Assembly (NCBI GenBank): GCA_016778465.1
Contig: JADHPM010000002.1
Location: 1-64,000, forward strand
Direction: 5' to 3'
Length of the DNA stretch: 64,000 nt
From: Methylophilaceae bacterium
Lineage (GTDB): Bacteria > Pseudomonadota > Gammaproteobacteria > Burkholderiales > Methylophilaceae
This document shows positions 42,337 to 54,789 of this stretch, piece by piece. Position 1 is the first letter of the stretch; each line of letters begins with the position of its first letter. The notes under the pieces are model-generated. The model made no database searches and was not told where the DNA came from. It saw nothing but the letters and a program-made list of their open reading frames with translations. Made by a program: the position numbers and the translations under genes.

Positions 42337-43614
42337 ATGGATAGAAATAAACAATTATTTGAACAATCTCAGATTACGATTCCGGGTGGCGTTAATTCAC
42401 CTGTGAGGGCTTTCGGTTCCGTTGGAGGCACACCTATCTTTTTTAAACGCGCTCTTGGCAGTCGCCTGTGGGATGAAAATGATAAAGAATATATAGATTA
42501 CATAAACTCTTGGGGCCCAATGATACTTGGCCATGCGCACCCTGAGGTCATTCAAGTTGTGCAAGAAGTTGCTAAAGGTAGCTTATCTTTTGGGGCGCCT
42601 ACCGAGCGTGAACTAACTATGGCTGAAACGATAGTGCGTTTGGTTCCAAGTATTGAACAAGTGCGATTAGTGAGTAGTGGGACTGAAGCAACCATGAGCG
42701 CCATTCGTGTAGCCAGAGGGCATACCAGACGAGACAAGATTGTAAAGTTTGAAGGTTGTTATCATGGCCATGCTGATGCCTTGCTTGTTAAAGCTGGCTC
42801 AGGAGCACTCACATTCGGCCAACCAAGTTCAGCTGGCGTGCCCCATGATGTAGCAAAAGATACTTTAACTTTACCCTATAACGACACAGAAGCCTTAAGA
42901 GAGTTATTTGATCAAATGGGCGCTGAAATTGCTTGTGTCATTCTGGAACCAGTTGTTGGGAATATGAACTTGATTATCCCAGAGCAGGAATTTTTATTAA
43001 CCTTAAGACGGCTGTGCACGGATCATGGCGTCGTTCTTATTTTTGATGAGGTAATGACTGGTTTTCGTGTTGCTTTGGGCGGAGCTCAAGAATTATTTAA
43101 TGTGATCCCAGATATGACTACTCTGGGTAAGGTGATTGGGGGAGGACTTCCTGTAGGAGCCTTTGGAGGAAAGAAAGAAATAATGAGTCAATTAGCCCCA
43201 CATGGGCCGGTCTATCAAGCAGGGACGTTATCTGGTAACCCCGTTGCAGTTGCTGCAGGTCTAAAAACGCTTGAGCTTATACAGGAGAAAAATTTTCATA
43301 CCCGCTTGGCTGAAATTACAAGTAATTTGGTCACAGGACTAACGCAAATTGCAAAAAATAAAGGTAAAGAATTTACAGCAAGAAATGTAGGGGGAATGTT
43401 TGGGATGTATTTCTCATCTAAAGCGCCAAATAGTTTTGATGAGGTGATGACATCCGATAGAGAGAGTTTTAAAAAGTTTTTTCATTTAATGCTAGAACAG
43501 GGCATTTACTTTGGGCCGTCGGCTTTTGAGGCAGGTTTTGTATCAGCTGCCCATACACAAGATGATATTCAACAAACATTAGACGCGGCCGAGGTTGCTT
43601 TTGCGGCATTTTAA
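42337..43614 (+). CDS. hemL: Glutamate-1-semialdehyde 2,1-aminomutase
   Basis: HemL converts glutamate-1-semialdehyde to 5-aminolevulinate, the start of tetrapyrrole synthesis by the C5 route. This class III PLP enzyme shows [38 protein letters not shown] and the PLP lysine in [18 protein letters not shown]. It has 425 residues. It starts three bases after thiE. hemE lies 6 kb further on. Confidence 0.97.
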   Translation: MDRNKQLFEQSQITIPGGVNSPVRAFGSVGGTPIFFKRALGSRLWDENDKEYIDYINSWGPMILGHAHPEVIQVVQEVAKGSLSFGAPTERELTMAETIVRLVPSIEQVRLVSSGTEATMSAIRVARGHTRRDKIVKFEGCYHGHADALLVKAGSGALTFGQPSSAGVPHDVAKDTLTLPYNDTEALRELFDQMGAEIACVILEPVVGNMNLIIPEQEFLLTLRRLCTDHGVVLIFDEVMTGFRVALGGAQELFNVIPDMTTLGKVIGGGLPVGAFGGKKEIMSQLAPHGPVYQAGTLSGNPVAVAAGLKTLELIQEKNFHTRLAEITSNLVTGLTQIAKNKGKEFTARNVGGMFGMYFSSKAPNSFDEVMTSDRESFKKFFHLMLEQGIYFGPSAFEAGFVSAAHTQDDIQQTLDAAEVAFAAF

Positions 43615-43701
43615 ATCTTACTTCTTTAGCGTAGCAGACATTGAATTAATCAGCAAAAAGCCTTATTATTCAAGGTTCCGTTAAAATTTATTTTTTTACA
43701 A

Positions 43702-46700
43702 ATGACATTTACTAAAAAACCTATTAAACAGGGTTTGTACAATCCAAAAAACGAGCATGATTCTTGCGGCGTGGGCTTTGTTGCAAACATCCATGGCAAG
43801 AAAAGCCATCAGATAGTGCTCCAAGGGCTTGAGATTTTGACTAATCTGACACATCGTGGGGCAACTGGTTATGATCCAAAGCTCGGGGACGGTGCAGGTA
43901 TCCTTTTACAGATGCCTGATGATTTCTTTCGTGCCGAGACTAAGAAAATAAGTATAAATTTGCCTGATGAAGGGCACTATGGAATTGGAATGTTATTTCT
44001 TCCCCAAGACGCAAAAATTAGGAAGGAATGTGAAAAAATTATTTCTCAGATAATTAATGAGGAGGATCAACATGAGTTTGGATGGCGAGATGTTCCCGTT
44101 AACAATAAAGATATAGCAAAGGCAGCCAAGCATGTTGAGCCCTTTACTCGTCAGGTTTTTATTGGACGAGCTAATAATTTAGATACGCAAAATGCATTTG
44201 AGAGAAAACTGTTCGTTATTAGAAAACGAATCGAAAATGCCATAAGTAAGTTAGATTTCAGTGACCCTGCAAATTTTTATGTAAACTCAATGTCGTCAAG
44301 AACCATTGTTTACAAGGGCATGTTGCTGGCTTGCGAGGTTGGTAATTATTATCAAGACTTATTACAGGAATCTATGATATCAGCTCTAGCTCTCGTTCAT
44401 CAGCGTTTCTCGACTAATACTTTTCCAGCTTGGGAGCTGGCTCATCCTTATAGGATGATTGCGCATAATGGAGAAATTAATACAGTTCGAGGAAACATTA
44501 ATTGGATAAACGCGCGCCATGAAAAAATGCAATCAGATCTGTTGGGTGAAGATCTTGAAAAACTGTGGCCATTAATTGATGAAACTCAATCAGATTCAGC
44601 CAGTTTTGATAACTGTCTAGAACTTCTTGTCGCTGGTGGTTATAGCCTACCACATGCAATGATGATGTTAATCCCTGAGGCATGGTCAGGTAATCCCTTA
44701 ATGAGTGAGAACCGAAAATCCTTTTATGAGTATCACGCCGCTCTTATGGAGCCTTGGGATGGTCCTGCTGCAGTCGCATTTACTGATGGTCAGATGATTG
44801 GTGCAACATTAGACCGCAATGGTTTGAGGCCTGCACGTTATTTGATGACTGATGATGGCGTTGTCATGATGGCATCTGAGATGGGAGTTTTAAAATTTCC
44901 TGAAGAGAAAATTATTAAAAAATGGCGCCTTGAGCCAGGAAAAATGCTTCTTATCGACTTGCAGGCTGGTCGCGTTATTGATGATGAGGAAATCAAAACA
45001 CTTTTATCAAGTGAAAAGCCTTACGCTAAGTGGATTAAGCAGTCCCGCTATTTCTTGGGAGATCTTAAAGCGGTCAATAAAAAATTGGTGATGCATGAAT
45101 CTTTACTTGATACCCAACAAAATTTTGGATTCACACAAGAAGATATCAGTTTCATTTTAAAACCTATGATTGAAACAGGCCAGGAGGCATCAGGCTCCAT
45201 GGGTAATGATGCGGCTCTACCTGTTCTTTCCAATCGACCGAAGTTAATTTATAATTATTTTAAGCAACTCTTCGCGCAGGTTACCAATCCTCCAATTGAC
45301 CCAATTCGGGAAGAAATTGTTATGTCATTAGTAACATTTATTGGTCCCAGACCAAATCTTTTGGGGCTGAATGAGAAAAATCCACCGATGCGTTTAGAGG
45401 CAAGTCAGCCAGTTTTGAGCCTTGAAGAATTGGAGCAATTAAAATCCATAGAAACTCTAACCCAAAACCAGTTTAAGTCATTAGTTATTGACATTACCTA
45501 TGAAGTGGACGGGCAAGATTTACCATCTGATGTGATGAAAAATAAGCTTAATGATATTTGTGAGCAAGCAAATCAAGCGGTTAAGCAGGGTTTTAACATC
45601 ATTATTCTGTCTGACAGAGGCGTATCGCAGAAGAGACAAGCTATCCCAGCTTTATTGGCATGCTCTGCAACACACCAATATTTGGTTAAAGCGGGTAACC
45701 GAACGAATACAGGTTTAGTTGTTGATACAGGTTCTGCAAGAGAGGTACATCATTTTGCGCTTTTAGGTGGCTATGGTGCTGAGGCAGTATGTCCCTGGCT
45801 CACTTTTGAAACCATTAATTCCCTTACTGATAATTTCCTTGATGCGCAGGAAAAATTTATCAAAGCAATTGGGAAGGGTCTTTATAAGGTCATGTCAAAA
45901 ATGGGTATTTCAACCTATCAATCATACTGTGGAGCTCAAATTTTTGAAGCGGTTGGTTTGAATCAAAAATTTATTGATCAATACTTTACAGGTACAGCAA
46001 CAAATATTGAAGGAATTGGTATTGATGAAATCGCGCAGGAAGTTGAGCGTATGCACTCAGCAGCTTTTGGGGATGATCCAGTTTTGTCTAATGCATTGGA
46101 CGCAGGTGGCGAATATGCATTTCGAATTCGTGGAGAGGAACACATGTGGAATCCTGAGTCGATTGCAAAACTTCAGCACTCAACGCGAACAAATCAGTAT
46201 GAAACATACAAAGAATACGCGAAATTAATCAATGACCAATCTCACAGACATAAAACTTTGAGGGGCTTATTTTCATTCAAGTCAGCAAGTGCAATTTCAA
46301 TTGATGAGGTAGAGCCTGCTAGTGAAATAGTGAAACGTTTTGCAACGGGAGCAATGTCTTTAGGTTCAATTTCAACTGAGGCACATTCAACTCTGGCAGT
46401 TGCCATGAACCGCATTGGGGGCAAATCCAATACTGGCGAAGGTGGCGAAGATATTAAACGCTTTATTCCGATCAGTAAAAATTCATCGTTAGCAGATCAC
46501 TTGGGTCGAGATATTATTGAATCTAATTTTGAGTTAAAGGCTGGTGACTCAATGCGCTCGAGGATTAAACAAGTCGCTTCCGGCCGTTTTGGAGTGACGG
46601 CAGCCTATTTAGCTGCAGCAGATCAAATTCAAATTAAAATGGCTCAAGGAGCAAAGCCAGGTGAGGGGGGGCAGTTGCCTGGACACAAAGTAAGTCCTTA

Positions 46701-48324
46701 CATTGCTAAATTAAGATTTTCAGTTCCAGGTGTTGGACTCATTTCACCTCCGCCTCATCATGATATTTATTCGATTGAAGATTTGGCACAGCTAATTCAT
46801 GATTTAAAAAATGCAAATCCGAGTGCAGATATTTCGGTAAAATTAGTTTCAGAAACAGGCGTTGGCACAGTTGCTGCCGGGGTTGCAAAGGCCAAATCTG
46901 ATCACATCGTGATTGCTGGACATGATGGGGGTACTGGTGCCTCTCCAATTTCATCTATTAAACATGCAGGGACTCCATGGGAGATAGGTCTTGCAGAAAC
47001 ACAACAGACACTTGTTTTGAATCAACTCCGAGGTAGGGTCATTTTACAAGTTGATGGTCAGATGAAAACTGGAAGAGACGTGGCAATTGGTGCAATGTTA
47101 GGGGCTGATGAGTTTGGTTTTGCTACCGCACCGTTAGTAGTTGAGGGGTGCATTATGATGAGGAAATGCCACCTAAATACTTGCCCCGTCGGTATCGCTA
47201 CCCAAGATCCTGAGTTAAGAAAACGTTTTAAGGGTCAACCTGATCATGTGGTTAATTTCTTTTTCTTTATTGCCGAAGAAGTAAGAGAAATTATGGCTTC
47301 GCTGGGAATTAAGCAATTTAATGATTTAATTGGTCGAAGTGATTTACTTGATATGCAAAAAGGCATTGAGCATTGGAAAATACAAGGTTTAGATTTTAGT
47401 CGTATTTTCTATCAACCAAAATTAGACCAAGAAGTAGCACGTTATCATGTCGAAAATCAAGATCATGGTTTAGATAAGGCACTTGATCATGAGCTCATTA
47501 AATTAGCGACCACGGCGCTGGTTGAGAAAAAACCAATTGAATTGGATATTGGAATTACGAATACGAATCGAACTGTTGGTACGTTAATTTCTCATGAAAT
47601 TGCGAAACGTTACGGAAATGAGGGTTTACCGAAGGATACGATTAAGGTCAATTTAAAAGGAACTGCAGGTCAAAGTTTTGGTGCTTTTCTTTCAAATGGC
47701 ATTAGCTTTAATCTCTATGGCGAGGGCAACGATTATGTTGGCAAAGGATTATGCGGTGGCACTATTATCATCCAGCCCCCAGCAAATTTTAAAGGTATCC
47801 AAGGACAGAATATTATCGTTGGAAATACTGTGATGTATGGTGCAACATCCGGTGAAACATACTTTAGAGGCATTGCGGGGGAAAGATTTTGTGTTAGAAA
47901 TTCTGGGGCTAGTGCTGTAGTCGAGGGTGTTGGAAATCATGGCTGTGAGTATATGACGGGAGGAACGGTAGTCGTATTAGGTATTACAGGCCAAAATTTT
48001 GCTGCAGGCATGTCAGGTGGTGTTGCCTATATTTACGATATTAGCAATAGCTTTGATAAATTCTGCAACCCTTCTATGGTTAGTCTTGAAAAGGTAGAAA
48101 AGGAATCTGCACAAAATAAAGGGCCCAGGCATTTAAATCTGGCAGATGAAACTATCCTTAAGGGTTTAATTGAAAACCATGCGACCTATACAGGAAGCCC
48201 AATTGCAAAATCAATTCTTGAGGATTGGGAAAATGAATTGAACAATTTTGTCAAAGTTATGCCTCATGAGTATCAAAGAGCGTTAAATGAGTTACATCAG
48301 GCAACATCAAAGGAGGCTGCTTAA
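43702..48324 (+). CDS. gltB: Glutamate synthase (NADPH) large subunit
   Basis: GltB makes two glutamates from glutamine and 2-oxoglutarate. The N-terminal amidotransferase domain begins at Cys22 (HDSCGVGF), implying removal of a 21-residue propeptide. The central and FMN-binding domains follow, with the 3Fe-4S ligands C-x5-C-x4-C in [16 protein letters not shown], and then a C-terminal beta-helix of G-rich turns. It has 1540 residues, normal for the family. It is paired with gltD. Confidence 0.98.
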   Translation: MTFTKKPIKQGLYNPKNEHDSCGVGFVANIHGKKSHQIVLQGLEILTNLTHRGATGYDPKLGDGAGILLQMPDDFFRAETKKISINLPDEGHYGIGMLFLPQDAKIRKECEKIISQIINEEDQHEFGWRDVPVNNKDIAKAAKHVEPFTRQVFIGRANNLDTQNAFERKLFVIRKRIENAISKLDFSDPANFYVNSMSSRTIVYKGMLLACEVGNYYQDLLQESMISALALVHQRFSTNTFPAWELAHPYRMIAHNGEINTVRGNINWINARHEKMQSDLLGEDLEKLWPLIDETQSDSASFDNCLELLVAGGYSLPHAMMMLIPEAWSGNPLMSENRKSFYEYHAALMEPWDGPAAVAFTDGQMIGATLDRNGLRPARYLMTDDGVVMMASEMGVLKFPEEKIIKKWRLEPGKMLLIDLQAGRVIDDEEIKTLLSSEKPYAKWIKQSRYFLGDLKAVNKKLVMHESLLDTQQNFGFTQEDISFILKPMIETGQEASGSMGNDAALPVLSNRPKLIYNYFKQLFAQVTNPPIDPIREEIVMSLVTFIGPRPNLLGLNEKNPPMRLEASQPVLSLEELEQLKSIETLTQNQFKSLVIDITYEVDGQDLPSDVMKNKLNDICEQANQAVKQGFNIIILSDRGVSQKRQAIPALLACSATHQYLVKAGNRTNTGLVVDTGSAREVHHFALLGGYGAEAVCPWLTFETINSLTDNFLDAQEKFIKAIGKGLYKVMSKMGISTYQSYCGAQIFEAVGLNQKFIDQYFTGTATNIEGIGIDEIAQEVERMHSAAFGDDPVLSNALDAGGEYAFRIRGEEHMWNPESIAKLQHSTRTNQYETYKEYAKLINDQSHRHKTLRGLFSFKSASAISIDEVEPASEIVKRFATGAMSLGSISTEAHSTLAVAMNRIGGKSNTGEGGEDIKRFIPISKNSSLADHLGRDIIESNFELKAGDSMRSRIKQVASGRFGVTAAYLAAADQIQIKMAQGAKPGEGGQLPGHKVSPYIAKLRFSVPGVGLISPPPHHDIYSIEDLAQLIHDLKNANPSADISVKLVSETGVGTVAAGVAKAKSDHIVIAGHDGGTGASPISSIKHAGTPWEIGLAETQQTLVLNQLRGRVILQVDGQMKTGRDVAIGAMLGADEFGFATAPLVVEGCIMMRKCHLNTCPVGIATQDPELRKRFKGQPDHVVNFFFFIAEEVREIMASLGIKQFNDLIGRSDLLDMQKGIEHWKIQGLDFSRIFYQPKLDQEVARYHVENQDHGLDKALDHELIKLATTALVEKKPIELDIGITNTNRTVGTLISHEIAKRYGNEGLPKDTIKVNLKGTAGQSFGAFLSNGISFNLYGEGNDYVGKGLCGGTIIIQPPANFKGIQGQNIIVGNTVMYGATSGETYFRGIAGERFCVRNSGASAVVEGVGNHGCEYMTGGTVVVLGITGQNFAAGMSGGVAYIYDISNSFDKFCNPSMVSLEKVEKESAQNKGPRHLNLADETILKGLIENHATYTGSPIAKSILEDWENELNNFVKVMPHEYQRALNELHQATSKEAA

Positions 48325-49752
48325 GTGGGAAAAGTGACAGGCTTTATGGAATATCCTCGTCTAGATGAGGGCTATATTCCACCCTCAGAGAGAGTAAAAA
48401 ATTATAAAGAATTCGTGCTTCACCTATCTGACGATGAAGCAAAAATTCAAGGTGCACGTTGTATGGATTGTGGAATCCCGTTTTGCAATAATGGCTGCCC
48501 TGTAAATAATATTATTCCGGATTGGAATGATTTGGTTTACCAACAAAATTGGCGTGCAGCCATTGATGTCCTGCATTCGACAAATAATTTTCCTGAATTT
48601 ACCGGGCGAATTTGTCCTGCACCTTGTGAGGCAGCTTGCACTCTAAATATCAACTCGGACGCAGTGGGTATCAAATCAATTGAGCATGCAATAATAGATA
48701 AAGCTTGGGAAAATAATTGGGTTGTTCCCCAACCACCAAAACATAAAACTGGAAAAAGAATTGCAATTGTGGGGTCAGGCCCTGCAGGTCTTGCTGCTGC
48801 CCAACAATTAGCAAGGGTTGGTCACGCGGTTGATGTGTTAGAAAAGAATGACCGTATTGGAGGTCTACTTCGATATGGCATCCCTGATTTTAAGATGGAG
48901 AAAACACATATTGACCGTCGTGTGGAACAAATGGAGGCTGAAGGCGTCACCTTCAAGACAAATCAAAATGTGGGTGAAACTATCTTACCTGATCAGTTGA
49001 CTGATGAGTATGATGCCGTGATTTTAGCTGGCGGAGCGGAATGGCCTCGTGACCTTCCTGTTCCTGGACGTGAATTGGATGGTGTGCATTTTGCTATGGA
49101 TTTTTTGCCATCACAAAATAAAGTAGTTGCGGGTGATAAGGTTGATGCACAGATTACAGCAACTGATAAACATGTAGTTGTGATTGGCGGTGGTGATACA
49201 GGTTCTGACTGTGTGGGAACTTCAAATCGTCATGGTGCGCTTTCGGTTACTCAATTTGAACTTATGCCACAACCTCCTGAGCAAGAAAATAAAGACCTGG
49301 TTTGGCCATACTGGCCTTTAAAACTTAGAACCTCGAGTTCTCATGAGGAGGGTTGTGACCGCGACTGGTCGGTAGCAACAAAATCATTTGTGGGCGAGAA
49401 CGGTAAGGTTAAAGAATTGATTGCTTCTAAAGTTAAATGGCAGGATGGAAAGATGCAAGAAATGCCAAATTCGGAGTTTAGAATTAAGACTGACCTTGTT
49501 TTACTTGCTATGGGTTTCCTTGGCCCCCAACAGAGTCTATTAGATCAATTTGGAGTCGAAAAAGATCAGCGTGGTAATGCAAAGGCGACAACTGACGGGG
49601 AAAATTGCTACGCAACCTCACGGAACAAAGTATTTACAGCGGGCGATATGCGGCGTGGCCAATCGTTAGTTGTTTGGGCCATTAGAGAGGGCCGTCAATG
49701 TGCTCGTTCGGTGGATGAGTTTTTGATGGGCAAAATCTCATTGCCACGTTAA
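48325..49752 (+). CDS. gltD: Glutamate synthase (NADPH) small subunit
   Basis: GltD passes electrons from NADPH to GltB. Two [4Fe-4S] cysteine sets lie near the N-terminus ([17 protein letters not shown] and CPAPCEAAC), followed by FAD ([16 protein letters not shown]) and NADPH ([11 protein letters not shown]) motifs. The start is a GTG giving the typical MGKVTGF, placed directly after the gltB stop behind an AAAGGAGG element. It has 475 residues. Confidence 0.97.
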   Translation: MGKVTGFMEYPRLDEGYIPPSERVKNYKEFVLHLSDDEAKIQGARCMDCGIPFCNNGCPVNNIIPDWNDLVYQQNWRAAIDVLHSTNNFPEFTGRICPAPCEAACTLNINSDAVGIKSIEHAIIDKAWENNWVVPQPPKHKTGKRIAIVGSGPAGLAAAQQLARVGHAVDVLEKNDRIGGLLRYGIPDFKMEKTHIDRRVEQMEAEGVTFKTNQNVGETILPDQLTDEYDAVILAGGAEWPRDLPVPGRELDGVHFAMDFLPSQNKVVAGDKVDAQITATDKHVVVIGGGDTGSDCVGTSNRHGALSVTQFELMPQPPEQENKDLVWPYWPLKLRTSSSHEEGCDRDWSVATKSFVGENGKVKELIASKVKWQDGKMQEMPNSEFRIKTDLVLLAMGFLGPQQSLLDQFGVEKDQRGNAKATTDGENCYATSRNKVFTAGDMRRGQSLVVWAIREGRQCARSVDEFLMGKISLPR

Positions 49753-49795
49753 CTCAAATCGCTTCATTTTTTAATAAGAATTCAACCTCAAATCT

Positions 49796-50860
49796 ATGTC
49801 AGTTTTAAAGAACGATAGTATTTTAAGAACACTAAGAGGTGAAAAGACGTCTTACACACCTTCTTGGATTATGCGCCAGGCTGGAAGATATCTTCCTGAG
49901 TACCGTGCCACAAGAAAAAATGCAGGAAGTTTTTTAGAGCTTTGTAAAAATACCGACTTTGCTACCGAAGTGACGCTCCAGCCTTTAGACCGTTTCCCAT
50001 ATCTTGATGCTTCAATTTTGTTTTCAGATATTTTAACGATTCCAGACGCAATGGGACTGGGATTACATTTTGTTGAGGGAGAGGGACCAAAATTTAGTCA
50101 TCCATTAAAAGATGAGTCCTCAATACAAAAACTCGATATTCCAAATGTGGAAGAAGAGCTATCCTATGTTTTTCAGGCTGTAAAAAGTATAAAGCAAGCG
50201 CTTAATGGCAGAGTGCCTCTTATTGGTTTTGCAGGCAGCCCATGGACACTAGCTACTTACATGGTTGAAGGACAGGGCGGCACGGATTTTCTGACCATAA
50301 AGAAAATGGCCTATGCGAGGCCAGATCTAATGGAACATATATTAAAAATTACTACTGAATCTGTCAGCAGATACTTAGCGCTGCAAATCAATGCTGGAGC
50401 AGATGTGGTAATGATTTTTGATTCTTGGGGAGGTGTATTGGCTGACAGAGAGTACGAGCCTTTATCATTAAATTATATGAAGGTCATTATTCAGAATTTA
50501 AATTTAATGGGCTACGAGAATACTCCAAAGATAATCTTTACCAAGGGCGGTGGTCAGTGGCTCCATAAGCAGGCTAAGAGTGGCGCCCAAGCTCTTGGTG
50601 TTGATTGGCAGACAAGTTTGAGTAATGCAAGGCAGATTGTTAAGGATAAATTAACATTGCAAGGTAACCTGGATCCTGCAATCTTATTATCAAATCCAAA
50701 AGCTATTGAAGGTGCTGCAAAAGCTATTCTTGACGACTATGGTATTGGCGAAAGGCATATTTTTAACTTAGGTCATGGGATCACTCAATTTACACCTCCA
50801 GAAAATGTTCAGTGTCTATTAGAGACTATTAGAGACTACAGCCCCCAATTTCACATATAA
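49796..50860 (+). CDS. hemE: Uroporphyrinogen decarboxylase
   Basis: HemE converts uroporphyrinogen III to coproporphyrinogen III in heme synthesis. The N-terminal signature PSWIMRQAGRYLPEYRA and the second signature GFAGSPWTLATYMVEG are intact, as is the C-terminal FNLGHGITQFTPPENV. It has 354 residues. It is the last housekeeping gene before the phosphate/lipid island. Confidence 0.98.
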   Translation: MSVLKNDSILRTLRGEKTSYTPSWIMRQAGRYLPEYRATRKNAGSFLELCKNTDFATEVTLQPLDRFPYLDASILFSDILTIPDAMGLGLHFVEGEGPKFSHPLKDESSIQKLDIPNVEEELSYVFQAVKSIKQALNGRVPLIGFAGSPWTLATYMVEGQGGTDFLTIKKMAYARPDLMEHILKITTESVSRYLALQINAGADVVMIFDSWGGVLADREYEPLSLNYMKVIIQNLNLMGYENTPKIIFTKGGGQWLHKQAKSGAQALGVDWQTSLSNARQIVKDKLTLQGNLDPAILLSNPKAIEGAAKAILDDYGIGERHIFNLGHGITQFTPPENVQCLLETIRDYSPQFHI

Positions 50861-50864
50861 CTAT

Positions 50865-50898
50865 TTGTAATAATTCTGTCACACCCACTTAATAACAT
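50865..50898 (+). promoter_or_regulatory. Candidate Pho-box promoter of the PAP2/GT4 operon
   Basis: TTGTAAT (50865-50871) and CTGTCAC (50876-50882) are spaced 11 bases apart, the PhoB half-site period, and match CTGTCAT at 5/7 and 6/7. Ten bases later TAACAT (50893-50898) fits a -10. The geometry is that of a classical Pho promoter. The GTG start of the next gene lies about 20 bases further on. Confidence 0.6.
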
Positions 50899-50918
50899 GC
50901 CACCTATGGGGACATGTT

Positions 50919-51488
50919 GTGAATAAATTATTTAAAAATTCATTTTTTGTACTTAACAAATATGATTCGTTAATCTGTGTTTTTATGAATCAGTTTAGTA
51001 GCGTAAAGTTGATACGCTATTTTTTCAAGTTTATCAGCCGTCTTGGTGATGGGCTATTTTGGTATCTCTTGATGGCGGGTCTGCTCATTTATGAGAACTT
51101 CTTAACAATAATTCCGGTAATGCATATGGCAGTTTTTGGTGGCTTAGGCACAATCATTTATTTGATTTTAAAAAATAAAATAGCACGTCCAAGACCCTTT
51201 GAGGTAAATCAAGCTATCCTAATGCAGGGAAAGGTTCTTGATAGGTTTAGTTTCCCCTCCGGACATACCATGCACGCTGTTATATTCTCTCTCATTGCCA
51301 TCCACTATTTTCCTTTTCTAGAGCTACCTTTAATTATGATGACTATACTTATCTCTCTGTCAAGAGTCATATTGGGTCTGCATTATGTTTCAGATGTTTT
51401 AATATCTTTTATTATAGGATTTTTCATTTTTGAACTATCTTTATTTATAAGCTGGAATAGAATTCCCAGCTACTTCATTTATTCTTAA
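50919..51488 (+). CDS. PAP2-superfamily membrane phosphatase
   Basis: A polytopic membrane protein of 189 residues with all three acid-phosphatase motifs: K-x6-RP (KNKIARPRP), PSGHT near residue 113 and SR-x5-H-x3-D (SRVILGLHYVSD). Such enzymes remove phosphate from lipid phosphates such as phosphatidate or undecaprenyl diphosphate. The start is a GTG behind a GGGGA element. Its stop overlaps the next ATG (TAATG). Given the Pho-type promoter and the following glycosyltransferase, making diacylglycerol from phosphatidate is my favoured role. Confidence 0.85.
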   Translation: MNKLFKNSFFVLNKYDSLICVFMNQFSSVKLIRYFFKFISRLGDGLFWYLLMAGLLIYENFLTIIPVMHMAVFGGLGTIIYLILKNKIARPRPFEVNQAILMQGKVLDRFSFPSGHTMHAVIFSLIAIHYFPFLELPLIMMTILISLSRVILGLHYVSDVLISFIIGFFIFELSLFISWNRIPSYFIYS

Positions 51489-52678
51489 TGAAAGTTTTGT
51501 TTCTTTCAGATGTTTATTACCCAAGAATTAATGGAGTATCCACATCGATCCGCAACAGCAAAATTAACTTAGAGAGACTGGGACATAGCGTGCATCTTAT
51601 AGCCCCTGAATACCCCTTTGATACTAATAAAGAAAAATGGATTACTAGAATTCCATCGATGAGTATTCCGTTTGATCCAGAGGATCGATTGATGAGCTAT
51701 TTTAAAATTAGAAAATTATCGAATTGGATTAAAAAGGAAAATTTTGACATCATTCATATTCATACCCCCTTCGTAGCTCACTATTTTGGGCTTCATTTAA
51801 AAAATTTTTTAAATATCCCTTGTGTTGAGACCTACCACACTTTCTTTGAGGATTATCTTCACTTATATATTCCTTGGCTACCAAAGATATTTTCTAAATG
51901 GTTTGCACGACGCTTATCAAAGAGGCAATGTAACAAGGTGGATGCGGTAATTTCGCCCTCCCCACAAATGGCAGACATATTAAAAAAATACGGCGTTAGT
52001 ACATCATGCGAGGTTATACCTACCGGTATTCAAGCTAGTTTTTTTACTCAAAGGGATAAAAAAGTATTCCGAACGCAATATAATATTCCCCTGAATAAGA
52101 AAGTATTATTGTATGTCGGGCGTGTGGCAAAAGAAAAAAATATTGAGTTTCTGATTAACGTTCTTAATGTCCTGTCCCAAGAAGACAAAGATATTATCTT
52201 GATGATTACCGGGCAAGGACCTGCAGAGCAAGAAATTGAAAAGAAAATTATTTCGCTTAATTTGCAAGAAAAAGTTAAAAAACTACCTTACCTAGATCAA
52301 GAGAATGAGCTTCCTCAATGCTATGCTGGGGCAGATATTTTTGTATTCTCCTCAAAAACAGAAACCCAAGGTATTGTGCCCCTCGAAGCAATGGCACAAG
52401 GTACCCCAGTGGTTGCGATAGCAGAATTAGGCATCGCATCAGTGATTAAAGATGAGGAGGGAGCACTTATAGCGAAAGATGATATTCAACATTTTTGTTC
52501 ACAAGTAAAGCGCCTCTTAGACCATAGGAAATTTTCAATTGAACAATCTAAAAAAGCAAAAAAATATGCCATGGAAAATTGGTCTGCGGAGCATATGGCT
52601 GAAAATACGATTAATTTCTATCAAAAAATTATCAGAGAGAGTTCTGCAAAAAAACAGTTGGCTTTAAACCAACCTTAA
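51488..52678 (+). CDS. GT4 glycosyltransferase, probably diacylglycerol glycosyltransferase
   Basis: A GT-B fold enzyme of 396 residues. The acceptor domain opens LFLSDVYYPRINGVSTSIRN, close to diacylglycerol glycosyltransferases, and the donor domain has LLYVGRVAKEKNIEFLI and the E-x7-E motif ETQGIVPLE. It is translationally coupled to the PAP2 phosphatase and would use the diacylglycerol that enzyme releases. An LPS or phosphatidylinositol-mannoside type activity cannot be excluded. It converges on ppk. Confidence 0.8.
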   Translation: MKVLFLSDVYYPRINGVSTSIRNSKINLERLGHSVHLIAPEYPFDTNKEKWITRIPSMSIPFDPEDRLMSYFKIRKLSNWIKKENFDIIHIHTPFVAHYFGLHLKNFLNIPCVETYHTFFEDYLHLYIPWLPKIFSKWFARRLSKRQCNKVDAVISPSPQMADILKKYGVSTSCEVIPTGIQASFFTQRDKKVFRTQYNIPLNKKVLLYVGRVAKEKNIEFLINVLNVLSQEDKDIILMITGQGPAEQEIEKKIISLNLQEKVKKLPYLDQENELPQCYAGADIFVFSSKTETQGIVPLEAMAQGTPVVAIAELGIASVIKDEEGALIAKDDIQHFCSQVKRLLDHRKFSIEQSKKAKKYAMENWSAEHMAENTINFYQKIIRESSAKKQLALNQP

Positions 52679-52685
52679 TATTTTG

Positions 52686-54731
52686 TTAAAGGTTATGAAT
52701 AATTTTTTCTTGTGCAGGCAGCTCTTTCTTTTTATTTGAAACCTTCTTATACAGCCCTTTAGACTTTTTCACCCAGCGATCTTTATCGTTAATCAATGTC
52801 ATTAGACATTCATTATAAATTTTATTGATATGAGCCTTATCTTCAACAGGGAAAGTCACTTCAAAACGTCGATTTAAATTTCGCTCAAGCCAATCCGCTG
52901 AAGATAAGAAAATCTTGGGCTGGCCATTATTGCCAAAATAAAAAATACGATGATGCTCTAAAAACCGACCGATTACTGAGTGAATTCTAATGTTTTCTGA
53001 GTGTTTATTTAGATTTGGAATTAAAGAACACATACCTCGAACAATTAAGTCAATTTTTACACCAGCACTTGATGCCCTGTAAAGATATTGAATCATTTCA
53101 TGATCACACAAGGAATTAACTTTGATGATTATTTTCCCTGCTTTACCATTTTTGGCAAAGCGAATCTCTCTCTTCAGATAAAGAATAAAATTTAATCTAT
53201 TCTCCTCAGGGCTGTGCCACAATTTTTTTAATTTAATATTTGATCGACTACCCGCTAATTTTTGAAAAACCTGATTTATATCTTTACAGATGATTTTATC
53301 TGTTGTCAGGAAGCTATAGTCTGTGTATGTCATAGCGTTTTTCGGTGAATAATTACCGGTCCCAAGGTGAGCATAATGATTAATTCTATATTTGTTCGAT
53401 TTCTCGTCTAGCTCTCGGCGAGTAATGAGTAGCATTTTTGCGTGACACTTAAAGTTAACTGGAGAATGAATGACATGCGCGCCGACACTCTCAAGTTTTG
53501 CAGACCAGTTAAAGTTTGTTTCTTCATCAAACCTTGCCATCAACTCAATTACAACAGTCACTTCCTTGCCGTTTTTTGAGGCCTCCATGAGTGCTAACAT
53601 TATGGGAGAGTGGTCCCCCGTTCGGTAAATTGTTTGTTTTATTGACAGAACATCGGGATCAGTAGAAGCTTCATTGATCAGCTTCACCACTGGATTGAAT
53701 GATTCATAAGGATGCTGAATAAGTCTTGGAGAATCCTTGAGCCATTTAAAAATAGAGAAGTTTTTTGGTACTGGGTCTTTTGGTTTAAAGGGTGCAAACT
53801 TAAGTTGAGGATTTTTTATTGAATCAAGTAATGAGACAAACCTAAATAAATTACTTGGACCCCTAACTGAAAAAATACAATCATCTCTTAGAGAAAAAAT
53901 ATTTTTCAGGTAGGAGATAATTTTTTTAGGCATTCGCGTAGATACCTCAATTCTAACTCCAGCACCAAGATCACGGGTTGAAAGACCCCCTTGTAGGGCG
54001 TCTCTTAGGTCCTCAGCATCCTCAGAAATATATAAGTCAGAGTTTCGAGTGATTTTAAATTGATAGCTATCGATAACCTTTTGGTCTGGGAAAAGTCGCT
54101 GCATATATTCTCTCATTAGAGCGCCAATGAAAATAAAGCTCTGAGTTTTTTTTGAGATTTGCCCTGGCACCTTAAATACCCTTGGGATATATTTAGGCAA
54201 CTGAACAATCCCGAATTTTTTTAAGGATTTATCTTCAAGACTCACAATATAGGAGATTGTTTTATTGCTAATATTTGGGAAAGGTCTGTTTTCAGTAATC
54301 ACGATCGGGGAGACCAAATTCTCTATCTCTCTCTTAAATAATTTTAACGTCCAATTATCTAAATGTTGAGGCCACTTTGAATCGGTAATGAGGTGAATAT
54401 TATGCGAGACTAATGCGGGGATGATAGTCTTATAAAGTGTCTTTTGAATATCGTTATTAATGACTTTAGCTTTTTTACCAATTTCATCTAACAACCAATT
54501 AAATTCAACCCCATCTCTTGTATACCTCTGTTTTTTACTCTCTGACCGCTCTAAAATCTCTGCAAAACGAATTTCATAAAACTCATCTAAGTTGCTACTG
54601 ACAATACATGTAAATTTAAATCTTTCGATTAGAGGGATGTTCTTATTTTTAGCTTTTGATAAAACACGATCGTTAAAGTCAAGCAAACTCAGCGCTCGAC
54701 TCTCGAGAGGAATTGTAACCATTTTTTCCAT
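52686..54731 (-). CDS. ppk: Polyphosphate kinase 1
   Basis: PPK1 polymerises the gamma phosphate of ATP into polyphosphate. The N-terminal domain begins LESRALSLLDFNDRVL (SWLxFN-like), the head domain follows, and the phospholipase-D-like core has FKCHAKMLLI with the phosphorylated histidine and a second histidine in FLEHHRIFYFGNNG. It has 681 residues. It is divergent from ppx, and the shared gap holds a strong Pho box. Confidence 0.95.
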   Translation of the reverse strand: MEKMVTIPLESRALSLLDFNDRVLSKAKNKNIPLIERFKFTCIVSSNLDEFYEIRFAEILERSESKKQRYTRDGVEFNWLLDEIGKKAKVINNDIQKTLYKTIIPALVSHNIHLITDSKWPQHLDNWTLKLFKREIENLVSPIVITENRPFPNISNKTISYIVSLEDKSLKKFGIVQLPKYIPRVFKVPGQISKKTQSFIFIGALMREYMQRLFPDQKVIDSYQFKITRNSDLYISEDAEDLRDALQGGLSTRDLGAGVRIEVSTRMPKKIISYLKNIFSLRDDCIFSVRGPSNLFRFVSLLDSIKNPQLKFAPFKPKDPVPKNFSIFKWLKDSPRLIQHPYESFNPVVKLINEASTDPDVLSIKQTIYRTGDHSPIMLALMEASKNGKEVTVVIELMARFDEETNFNWSAKLESVGAHVIHSPVNFKCHAKMLLITRRELDEKSNKYRINHYAHLGTGNYSPKNAMTYTDYSFLTTDKIICKDINQVFQKLAGSRSNIKLKKLWHSPEENRLNFILYLKREIRFAKNGKAGKIIIKVNSLCDHEMIQYLYRASSAGVKIDLIVRGMCSLIPNLNKHSENIRIHSVIGRFLEHHRIFYFGNNGQPKIFLSSADWLERNLNRRFEVTFPVEDKAHINKIYNECLMTLINDKDRWVKKSKGLYKKVSNKKKELPAQEKIIHNL

Positions 54732-54789
54732 GCCATAATTCTATATTATTTTTTATCATGATACTTGAAGATAAATAAAGGTTGCGCAT

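Noticed and set aside
54732-54789. A Pho box facing ppk
   Set aside because: Only one isolated GTATCAT-like half-site is visible on the minus strand; control of ppk by the ppx array is possible but not shown.
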